DNA of 64,000 nt from Larkinella sp051857545 (GTDB taxonomy: Bacteria; Bacteroidota; Bacteroidia; Cytophagales; Spirosomataceae): the NCBI RefSeq assembly GCF_051857545.1, contig NZ_JBPZHB010000019.1, positions 38,290 through 102,289 on the forward strand, in the 5' to 3' direction. Shown piece after piece: positions 35,801 through 47,800 of the stretch; within the stretch, counting starts at the first letter, position 1, and every line of letters starts with the position of its first letter. A program made the position numbers and the translations under genes. The notes beneath the pieces were generated by a model that ran no database searches, had not been told where the DNA came from, and saw nothing but the letters and a program-made list of their open reading frames with translations.

Positions 35801-38800
35801 GATTGAAGTGCCGTTCGGCGTACCGGTTACCGTAGCGGTTACGCTGTAGATACCCGTACTCAGGCCAACTGCCGTGGGGCCGTTCTGGCCGTTGCTCCAG
35901 AGGTAGTTCACTGCACTACCTGCTGGCAAACCGCCCAGAGAAGCAACCGCTGTGCCATCATTGGCACCACAATTGGCATCGACAACCACCGTATTGAGCG
36001 GTAATACCGGACAGATTCGCTGACAATCCGGAATGGTGATGAGCAATTGCTGGATACCGGCGCAGTTGTTAACATCCCGCACCTCAATGATGTAGTTCCC
36101 GGCAGTCAGACCATTGGTAGCCGTACTGCTGCTGACCATGGTGTTGTTATTATCCAGAATACGAATCGAATACGGTGCTTTTCCACCTTCGATCTGGATG
36201 ATCTGGATGCTGCCGTCGTTCTGAGCCACCCCGTTAGGTCCACAGGTCGCAGCTTTGTACTGAACATTGAAGTCCAGACCCGTCGGCGCATTGATGATCA
36301 AATTTTGAACGGAAGTACACAGATCCGCCGTACTGGTTCGGATGACGGCATAGGAGCCGGCACTCAGCACCAGTGTCGTTGCCGTAGCACCGCTGACGGT
36401 GGCGATGGTTCCGCCGTTCACCACACTAACCACACGGTAAGATGTCGTACCGGGTTGTCCACCGGCAAACACCAGCGAGCCAATATCACTCGGACAAGTG
36501 GCACTGTTTGCGGTCCAGCCCGCTACCGGTGGTGCGCTCGTATCCCCAATCAATACCGAAACTTCGTTAGCGGCACAACCGTCGGCGCTGCGAACACCGA
36601 CCACATACGATCCCGCAATGAGGTTGCTCAGGGTGAAGGTCGGCAGCGATGACGTGCCGATTACTTGCCCGTTGAGCAGATACGTGAACGGTGCGGTTAC
36701 GCCCGGTTGCAGAGTAACTGCGTACTGGATGCTGCCCGTTGGGGATCCGCAGGCGGTGGCATTCGTTGGCGTTGCCGTGACGGAAATCCGTGCGGCATCG
36801 TCCCGTGGAATATGAACCGGCACATAACCGGCACAGGTAGCACCATTGACGGTGCTCGTGATGCGGAAGACATAATCACCAGCCGCCAGACCGCTTACCG
36901 TCTGGTTGCCCAGATTACCTGCCAGCAGCGAACCGCTAATCGGACCGGAGTAGCTGATCACAAAGGGAGCGGTTCCGCTTTGGATGGTGAGCGTCACCTG
37001 TCCGTTGGTATTCCCCGGGCAAGTAGCAGGCAGAACGGCACCTTTGATGGCGATTGGCCCACCGATTTCATTGACGTTGACCGTATCGACAATCGCACAA
37101 CCGTTCAGGTAACCACTCCCCTGCACATTGGTCACGGTGGCGGTTACCGAATACACGCCGGCTACCAATCCCGTAATCTGTGGTCCACTGGCGCCGTTGC
37201 TCCAGTTATACCCAACGGTTGCACCGCCTGGCAATCCACCGACCAGTGCCTGAGCACGACCATCATTGGCACCGCAATTGGCATCGACAACCGCCGTACT
37301 GAGCGGGAAATTACACGGTGGCGGGCTACAACTGCGCACGACAATGGTCGCCGTGGCCGTTGAACTACCGCAACCGGTTACGGCCGACGTATACAGAATC
37401 CGGAAGGTTCCGGCCTGAGAAACAATACCGTTGAACACTGACCCTACCAGCGCACTGCTGCTGGTCAATTCAGTAAAGGTTCCGCCTGCCGGGAATCGCG
37501 TGGCGAGATCAAAAATTTCATTGTTACAAATTGACAACACAACGCTGCTGGCAGCTACCGGAGCAGGCGTTACGGTTACCGAAACCGGCGTCACAGCGGT
37601 TTTGCTACAGCCGTTGGCATCGGTAATGACAACCGTGTAGCTACCACTGTTGGCTGCCGTTGCAGAAACGATATTCACCGTTGAAACCGTTGTTGTCGTG
37701 CTGAAATTCGGGCCGCTCCATACGTAGGTAACCGGTGTGGCTGCACCAGTAGCTGTTGCTGTCAGGCTAATGGTTCCACCCACACAAGCCACCGGCGAAG
37801 TTGCTCCAACGGCCAGGGTTATGTTACAGGGCGGTGCACAGCTTGGTGCACTCACCTGCGTCACCTGGGTCAGCGAACATACGCTGCTGATGGCCGTAAT
37901 CGTTACCCCGCCACCCAGCGGTATGCCCGTGATTCGACCCGCTACCAGCGTATAGTTGCCCACATTCGAGGTCACGACAACACCTGTGCCCGCCGTGTAA
38001 TTCACCGTGTAGGTGCTGCCGTTTCCGTCGCACACCGGACCACTGATGCTCACCAGCGGACCGCTGTCCGTACAGGTGCTCGTACATGTCGGTGCGGTAA
38101 TCACCCGAGCCTGTGTACAATTCCCATTCGTAGCAATCACCGTTACATTGCTACCAACCACACCCGTCACCAGGCCGGTGAGCGGATTGAAGCTGCCACC
38201 AATAGCGGTCAGGCTTGACCCCGCACTGGCTGTTACACTCGCCACGTAGGTCGTACCATTGAGACACACCGGTGTTCCGGCCGAGATCGCCACCGTACAG
38301 ATGGTACAGGTAGCACCTGTTACGATCGTCTCACTGCTCACGCCACAACCCGCAGTAGCCGTTATAACCACCACCGTGTTGAGCGGGATATTGTTAATCG
38401 TATTCGTAGCAAAGTCAATTATGCCTGCGTTGGCAGTTACACTCGCTCCGTTGCTCACCACATAGGTCAGTGAGCTTAGGCCCGTTACCGTATTACAAAC
38501 CGGACCGGTCAACGTCAGCACCGGATCCACACAGACTGGACAATTGGTCGGCAACACCAGCGTGGCCTGACCGATGGCCACACAGCCGTTGCTGTCGGTG
38601 ATCGTCAGGCTGTAGGTGCCCGCCACAATGGCACTCAGACTGCTCGTCGTCATGCCGTTGCTCCAACGGTAGCTGTAAACACCCGAACCACCACTGATGC
38701 TCGTCAGCGTGATGTCGCCCGTCGTACTGCCACAAGCTATCGTCGTCGGCGACAGGTTTGCCAGAATCGACGCTGGCTGAACGATCGTCTTCACATCACC

Positions 38801-41800
38801 AGCCTTGCAGCCGTTGCCATCCGTCACCACCACACTGTAAACACCCGCCGACAAACCGCTCAGGCTCGCCGTCGTCGCACCGTTGCTCCACAGGTAGCTG
38901 TAGATACCAGAACCGCCACTGGCCAAAGCCAACGCCGTGCCCGTCGAACTACCATTGCACAGCACCGCCGTCACACTCACCACCACACTCGGACCAGCCT
39001 GATCACTCAGCGTCACACTCTGAACGAACGAACAACTGTTGGCATCCGTCACCGTTACACTGTAGGTGCCCGCCACCAGACCACTAATGCTGGCTGTCGT
39101 CGCACCCGTATTCCATTTATATTGGTAGCCCGTGCTGCCGCTGGCCGTCATCGTTGCACTGCCCGAAGCCTGGCTACAGGCCGATGGCGTACTCGAAATC
39201 ACACCCGTCAGACTGCCCGGAACACTCAGAATCTCGACACCGATCACATCTTTACACCCTTTCGAGTCGGTCACCGTCACGGTGTAATCACCGGCTACCA
39301 CACCCACCAGGCTGCTGCCCGTTGTGCCGTTGCTCCACACGTAGCTCAGCGGAGATACGCCACCCGTCGCCGTCACACTCGCCGTACCCGTTGCGCCCAG
39401 ACAGATCGCCGGACTCGTCGAGACCTTCGTAAACTGCGGACCTTCCACATCGCCCAGCGTCACCACCGTGCTGCTGGTACAGCCCGCCACGTCGGTTACC
39501 ACCACCGTGTAGGTACCGGCCACCAGGTTCGTCACCCGGGCACCGGTTGCTCCGTTGCTCCACAGATATGTATACGTTCCCGAGCCACCACTGGCCGTTA
39601 CCGTGATCTCCCCGTTGGCTTTGCCACAGTTGGTCTCCGTTTGTACGATCGCCAGGGCCGGGGCTGCGGCTGTCGCCGTCACCGATACGACCTGGCTCGA
39701 ACGGCAACCGTTCGCATCCGTCACCACCACCGTATAACTGCCCGTTGCCAGGTTGTTCAAATTCGTTACCACACCCGATGGACCCGTCACCGTCACCGTC
39801 GTCAGGCCCGTGCCTCCGCTGATGTTGCTCACCGTCAGGCTACCCGGATTGCCACACGCGCCCGCAGATACCGACACGTTGAAGTCGATGCCCAGGGGCA
39901 GAGCGATCGTCACCACCGTCGTGCTCACGCAGCCCGTGCTGTTGAGCGCGCCCACCACATACGTCCCCGGCAACACCGTGAAACTCGTGCCCGTACTCAC
40001 AAATGTACCCGTCGAGGTGTACAAGCCGTAGGTCACACCCACCACCGGAGACACCACCGCGATCACACCCGTTCCGCCCACACAAAGCGGCTGAACCGTG
40101 CTCACGACCAGCGCCGGACCGTTGCTCGTCGGTACCGTCACCGCCGTCGTCGAAAGGCCGCAACCCGCGTTGCCTGCCACCGAAACCGTCACCGCGTAAC
40201 TGCCACCGGCAAGACCGCTGAAGGTCGCACTCGTGCCCGATACCACCGTCGACTGACCACCAACCGTCACACTGTAAGAGCTCACACCTGCCAGCGCACT
40301 CCAGTTTACCGTTACACTGCCATTGCTGCCCGTACACGAAGCCGGACTCGCTGTGGCCACCGGATTCAACGACACCGCACCTTTCGGAGCGATGACGAAG
40401 TCTTCCACCGCACGACAGCCATTCGCGTCGCTTACCGTCACGCTGTACTGACCCGCCGACAGACCGCTCAGACTCACCGGACCCGAAACCGCCACCATGC
40501 TGCCCGTCACCGGACCGCTGTAGCTCACCGTCAAAGAACCCGTCCCGCTCACCGTCAGCATGGCACTGCCGTTCGAGACCGCACAATCCGTCGCCGTCGT
40601 GCCGGACACCACCAAAGACGCACTGCCCACATCGCTCAGCGAGGTGATCGCCGAGTAAGAACACACCTGACTGCCGTTGGTCACCGTCACGCTGAGCGTA
40701 TAACTTCCCGCGGCTAAACCGCTTACACTCATCACGTTCGTGGCTACCACCGCGTTGCTCACCGCATTACGCCAGCTCGTGGTGATCACACTGCCACCAG
40801 CGACCGTGCCCGACAACGTCGCCGTGATCGTGCCCGTGGCCTGACCGCACAACGGATTGACCGCTACCAGACTGATATCCCGGCTTTCGCAAGGCGGAAT
40901 ACAGTTCGTTGGCAACACCAGCGTCGCACTACCCGTAGCGATACAACCATTCGAATCCGTGATCGTCAGGCTGTAGGTTCCGGCCACCACGCCCGACAGA
41001 CTCGCCGTCGTTGCACCGTTGCTCCAACGGTAGCTGTAAACACCCGAACCACCACTGATGCTCGTCAGCGTGATGTCCCCCGTCGTACTGCCGCACGCAA
41101 TCGTCGTCGGTGACAACTCCGCCAGAATCGATGCCGGTTCGATCACCGTTACCCCGTCGCTGGCTTTACAGCCGTTGCCGTCCGTCACCACCACACTGTA
41201 AACACCCGCCGACAAACCGCTCAGGCTCGCCGTCGTCGCACCGTTGCTCCACAAATAACTGTAGACACCAGAACCGCCACTGGCCAAAGCCAACGCCGTG
41301 CCCGTCGAACTACCATTGCACAGCACCGCCGTCGTGCTGGTCACCACACTCGGACCCGCCTGATCATCGATGCTCACCGTTCCTGTGAAGGAACAACCGG
41401 CTACATCCGTCACCGTCACACTATATATCCCCGAGACAAGACCACTGATGCTGGCCGTCGTCGCGCCTGTATTCCATTGGTATTGGTAGCCACTGCTGCC
41501 GCTGGCCGTCATCGTCGCACTACCCGAAGCCTGGCTACAGGCCGATGGTGTACTCGAAATCACACCCGTCAGACTGCCCGGAATCGTGCCGATGGTCACC
41601 TGCGTGATGTCCAAACACCCTTTCGAGTCGGTCACCGTCACGCTGTACACACCAGCCACCACACCCGACAGGCTGCTGCCCGTCGTGCCGTTGCTCCACA
41701 CGTAGCTCAGCGGAGCCACGCCACCCGTTGCCGTCACACTGGCCGCGCCCGTCGCGCCCAGACAAACCGCTGGGCTCGTCGACAGCACCGCCAGTTGCGG

Positions 41801-44800
41801 GGCTTCCACGTTGCCGATCGAAACCACCGTGCTGCTGGTGCAACCGGTAAGATCCGACACCACGACCGTGTAGCTACCTGCTAACAGACCCGTTACGTGA
41901 CTGCCCGTCATCCCGTTGCTCCACACATAACTGTAAGCTCCCGTACCCCCGCTGGCCGTCACCGTCGCTTCACCGTTCGGCTGACCGCAGTTCGCGTTGG
42001 TAGCAATCACGTTCATCCCGAATGTTTCGCAGCATACCGTCACCGTTACCGGGTTGGTCATGACCGCCGAGGAGCTACAACCGCTGGCCGAGGTGGCAAT
42101 CACGGTATAGCTGCCGCTGTTGGTAGCCAAGGCACTGTTGATCGTTACCATTGCCCCCGTCGCGGTAAAGCTGTTGGGTCCGCTCCATGTATAGGTGTAG
42201 CTACCGGTCGGGCTGGCACTTGCCGTCAGAATCAGACTACTTCCGACACAGATGGTATTGCTGTTCACCGAAACCGTTACAACCGGCTGGTCATTGACCG
42301 TCACCGTTGTCGAAGCCGTACCGGTACAGCCGTTGCCGCCGGTAATCGTTACGGAGTAAATACCGGCATTGGTAAGTTGAGCGTTCAGAATCGTTGCGCT
42401 CGGGCTGCTGGTAACCGTCGAGAAGTTAGGGCCACTCCAGGCATAACTCGTACCGCCCGGCGTGGCATCAAGCGTTACCGTTTGGCCCACGCAAACCGTC
42501 GATGGAGTTGCGGCTACTGTCGGCGTCGCGCCAACGGTCACACTGGTCGACTGAACCGCCGTACAACCGACAGCGTCCGTGACGACCACCGTATAGTTGC
42601 CGCTCAGGGTGGCTGTTGCCGTCAGGGTCTGGCCGGTTCCGGCGAATCCGTTGGGGCCGCTCCAGGCGTAGGTGAGTGGTGTTGTACCGCCCACACCCGT
42701 TGCGCTCAGGCTAATGGGTTGACCCACGCAGACAATCGCTGGCGTTGCCGCTGCGGTCACCGTCAGGTTAGAGCCCGTGGTCAGCACTTTAACATTCGTA
42801 AAGGTACAGCCTCGGCTATCTCCCATCGTAATGGTATAGCTACCGGCCATCAGGTTCGTAGCGGTGGGTGAACCATTCGCCACCACGCCCGTTGGACCGG
42901 TGATGGTGTAGGAGTAAGGCGCGGTTCCGCCGGAAGGCTGAACCACCGTGAAGCTACCCGATGCCGGAGAAAGACAGGTCGGGTTGCTGAACTGAATATT
43001 GAAATCCAATCCGTCCGGCTGATTGACCGTAATTGTCGTTACGGAAACGCAGGAGGTTGAGGTTGTTCTGGTGATTAAATAGGTTCCACCCGAAACCGAG
43101 TAAGACGTTGGCACATTGCCAAAATTCCGGCCAATTTCGGTTGCGGTTCCGGCAATCGTTACAACGTACTCGTCGGTGGCAATTCCGCCAACCGCACCGT
43201 ATTGAATGATCCCGGTATTTTGTGGGCAAAGGGCATCGGTTTTGGACCAGCCAGCCACAGCGGGTTGCCCCGTCGGATTGATCAGCACGTTTTCGGTCTT
43301 CACAACACAACCATTGGCATCCATCACTTCCACCACGTTGACACCCGCCGGTAAACCCGATGCGGTGAAGGTCCGTGAAGCACTCGTGCCTTTTACGTAG
43401 CCGTTCACACTATAGGTGAAAGGACCCGTGCCCCCAGAAACGACTACCCTGACGGAACCGTCGGACGCTCCGCAACCGCTGGTGTTGGTTGGGGTGATCG
43501 CCAGCGTAAAGCCGTTTGGTGTACGGGTTGGGATCACAACATCGATGACGGATTTACAACTCGTGGTAGCATCCGTTACCGTGAAGACGTAATTACCGGC
43601 TTTCAGGCCTGTAATGTTCACCAGACCCAGGTTGGAAGCAGGCTGCGTTCCGGTGGTTGCACCCGTCCAGGCAATCATAAAGGGTCCGGTTCCGCTTTGG
43701 ATATTGATGGCCGCAGAGCCGTTAGACGCCGTACAACTGGCTCCGGCGGTAGCCGATACACTGGCCACCGGACCGCCGATGTCGTTGACATTGACGGTAT
43801 CGACGTACACACAACCCGCGTAGATGGTATTATCGGCAAACAGGCTGGCCGTCACCGAGTAGACGCCGGAGGTTAACCCGGATGCAACCGGTCCATTCTG
43901 GCTGTTGCTCCACTGGTAGGTTACCGTGGCACCAGCCGGTACGTTCAGCAGGCTGGCCGTTGCTTCTCCGTTGGTTTGTCCGCACAGGTTATCGATAACC
44001 GAGGTATTGAACGCCAGCGGAGGACATTTAAGCTGACAGGGTGGTACGGTGACAAGCGCACCGTTGTTGCCGGTACAGCCGTTGGCATCCACCACCGAAA
44101 CGAAGTAATTCCCCGCAGGCAGATTGGTATGGCTGGCTCCTGCCAGCACCTGACCCTGGTTGTTGACAATCGAAACCGTGTAAGGTTTCGTGCCACCGTT
44201 GATCTGAACGATGTCCAGCGTACCGTCGCCGTTGCCGACGCCACCGGGTCCGCAGCTTTCCGCTACGTACTGAACATTGAAGTCGATACCGGCCGGGCCG
44301 GCAATGGTAAAGTTCTGGAAGGAGGTACAGGCTCCATCCTTGAGTTCAATCGTGTAGACACCCTGCGGTAAGCTAAACACAACCGGCCCTGTGGCATTTT
44401 CCGGGGTCGTGCCAACTTGAGTGGTACCCAACAGAATACGGTAGGTCCCCGCACCCGAGCCACCGGCGTAGGTAAGTGACCCCTGATCGAGGGCACAAAC
44501 CGCGCTTTGTGACGTCCAGCCCGTTACGGCTGGTGAGCCGGTTTCGTTGATCGTTACGATGCGTTCGGTTTGGCAACCGTTGGCTCCGCTGGTGACGCCA
44601 ACCCGGTAAACCCCGGCAGGGAGATTCGGGATGGATAAAGTATTGATGGCAACGGAGGTATACGCCGTTCCGTTGAGCGAGAAGGTATAGTTAGGACCAC
44701 TGCCCGACGCCGTCAGGTTGATCGAACCATCCTGCGCTCCGCAACTGGAAGTGGGGTTCGGCGTAGCGGCCAAGGTAATGGAACTGCTCGATGAAACCGG

Positions 44801-47800
44801 GATCGTGACGTCCAGTACGGTTTCGCACGATGAGTTGGCACTCGTGAACGTAAAGACGTAGTTGCCCGCAGCCAGACCCGTGATCGGGAAAGACGAGATC
44901 GGAATGGAACCGGATACGGAGCGGGAACTGCTCACCGGCCCAACCCAGGTGACGGCCAAAGGCGTCGTACCGGCGGTTACGTTGAACGACACTGTGCCGG
45001 TATTGGCCGAACAGCTCGAAGGAACCACCGTCAATTGCTCGACTTTCGGGCCACCCATTTCGTTGACATTGACGGTTTCGACATACGCACAACCGGTAAA
45101 GGTTCCCGTCAGTACCGTGGCCGTGACCGAGTAAACCCCCGATGCCAGACCGGTGATGATGTTGCCAAAAGAGCCGTTGCTCCATTCATAGGTAACATCG
45201 CTGTCGGCGAAAGTACCCAGCGTGGCTAACGCGTGGCCGTCGGAGGCTCCGCAATTGGCATCCACGACGTAGGTATCCATCGGAATAACCGGGCAAACCA
45301 CTTTACAATCCGGAACGGTAACAAAGACGCTTTCAACGCCCGAGCAACCTTTCGAATCGAATACTTTGACGTTGTAGATTCCCGGTGCCAGGTTGGTGTA
45401 CACGCCCGGCGAAACCGCAGCGATCACCTGATTCTGGGCGTTGGTTACTGTCGTTGAATACGGTCCGGTTCCGCCGGTGATCTGCACGACCGTGATCGTG
45501 CCGTCATTGTTGGCCGTTCCACCCGGTCCGCAGTTTACTTTGGTATATTCGACGTTGAAGTTCAGTCCTTCCGGCACCGTGATGGTCACCGTGGTAAAGG
45601 AGGTACAGGCCGACGCTGTCGTGTTTCCTTCAATACTGTAGGTTCCCGCCGGTAGTGTCAGCGTCGTGGAAGTGGCTCCGCTGATGCCGGCCGTTGGGCC
45701 AACAATCGCACCTGAGGTTACTTCACGAACCAGGAACGTAGCCGTTGGCTGACCACCGGCAAAGATCAACTGACCCTGATCGGATGGACAGGTCGGGTTG
45801 ACCGGCGTCCAGCCCGCAATGACCGGGGCACCGGTTTCTGTAATCGTTACCGGAATTTCGGCTGAGGTACAACCACCCGCCGAACGCACGCTAACCATAT
45901 AAACGCCAGCCGCCAGACCCGTAACCGTGTAGGTCGGTAAAGCCGAGGTGCCGAGGGCAACCCCATTGAGCGAGAATGAATACGGTCCGGTTACGCCCAC
46001 CGCCGGAGTGGCCGTGATGACGATGCTGCCCGTAAACGAACCGCAGGCCGTGGCATTGGTCGGTACGGCGGCAATAGTGATCTGATCGCTGTCGTCTTTC
46101 GGTATCGTAATCGCCAGGAAAGACGAACAGGCGGTATTGCTCGTGGCACTACTGATTTCAAAGCTGTAGGAACCGGGGGCCAGATTCGGAATCGTGGTGA
46201 CGCCCAGGGTGGCACCGGGCAGCGAGCCGGTGGCGGCACCCGTCCAGGAAATCGTGAAAGGTCCCGTGCCGCTCGTAATGTCGATGGCGACAGCGCCGTT
46301 GTTGCCCAGACAGTCGGCGGAGGTAATCAGGTCGATTTCGCCGATCGGTGCGCCAATGTCGTTGATGTTCACACTATCGACTACCGTACAAACGCCGGTG
46401 GCCGTGGTGATGGTGGCCGTCACGCTGTAGACGCCAGCCGCCAGTCCGGTGATGTTCGGGCCGGTTTTTCCGTTGCTCCAGGCAAAACCGGTCGTCGCTC
46501 CTGCCGGAAGGCCACCGATGGAAACCGACGCGGTTCCGTCGCTGTTGCCGCAGGTCGCATCGACTTTGCCCGCGCTAACGGGATAATTACAGGCCAATGG
46601 CGTACAATCGCGCACGACGATGGTCACAAAAGCCTGATCGATCGGGCAACCGTTGCCACCGACCGCATACGCTACCGTGAACGAGCCGACACCCGATGCA
46701 ATCCCGCTAAAGACCGTGCCGGTCATCGACCCGCTCAACACCGAGAAAGACCCCCCGGCGGGGAAGTAGGTGGCCAGGTCGGCGGTTTCGTTGTTACAGA
46801 GGGACAAGATTTTGTCTTCACCCGCCGAAGGGGCCGCGTTGACGGTCACACTAACCGTTGCTGTTGCCGTACAGCTTTGGCCGTCGGTGACCGTAACGCT
46901 GTAGAGTCCCGAAGCGGCCGCCGTAACGGGCGAGATCGTCGGGTTGGCGGTGTTGGCGGTAAATCCGTTCGGACCGGTCCAGGCGTAGGAAATAGGGGCC
47001 GTCACCGGAGCCGTCGTGCTGTTTCCGGCCGTAACGGTCAGGTTCAATAGACCGCCGACACAGGCTACGATGGGATTCCCGGCGGTGACCGTCAGCGAAC
47101 AGCAGTTGCTGACCGAGACCGGCACCGTGGCCGTTCCCGAACAACCCGTTGCATCCGTTACCAACACCAGATAGGTTCCGTTATGAATCGCAGCCGCCGT
47201 AGCGGTTACGAGTGGCGTCGAACCCGAAGCGATGAAGCCGTTGGGGCCCGTCCAGGCATAGGTCAGTGGTGCCAAACCGCCCGTTGCCGAGGCCGACAGA
47301 CTCAGCGGCTGACCGATGCAACCACTGCCTATGGCTACCGAAGCCAGCACATCCAGACCCGGATTGACAACAATCGTACAGGTAATGGTGGTGGACGATG
47401 GACAGGAAGCCGGGGCAGCACTGACGCCCCAGACCTGAAAGGTAATGGTTTGGGAAACCGGCCCGGTGTTGAACAACGCCTGACTGATGTCGCCGGTGCC
47501 AGATTGGTTGTTATCGAGCCGCAACCAGTGAACGACGGTGCCGGGGAGGTCACTAATGAAGCTGATGGCACCCGTCTGACCCGAACAGATGGTTTGGGAA
47601 CAGACCGAGGGCGTGATAACCGGAACCGGATTGACGGTCACGATGGATGTTGCTGTATTGTTGGGACAACCAAATGAAGTAACCGAAGCAGTATAGGTGA
47701 AGGAGGTAGAGGCCGTGACCGATGGAAAATCCGTGACGTTCCCCAAACCGGTTACATTGCCCGGCATCCGGGTCCAGAGGGTTTGCTCGCCCGAGGGAAC

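Noticed and set aside
39122..40717. Long + strand open frame (531 codons) opposite the second giant gene
   Set aside because: Arg/His/Thr-rich translation with no domain features; it is the antisense of SprB repeats whose biased codons avoid stops. The - strand frame is clearly the gene.
18153..46840. Regularly spaced repeats that could suggest CRISPR arrays or tandem satellites
   Set aside because: All repeats are in frame within intact coding sequence, are much longer than CRISPR repeats and encode recognisable beta-sandwich modules.
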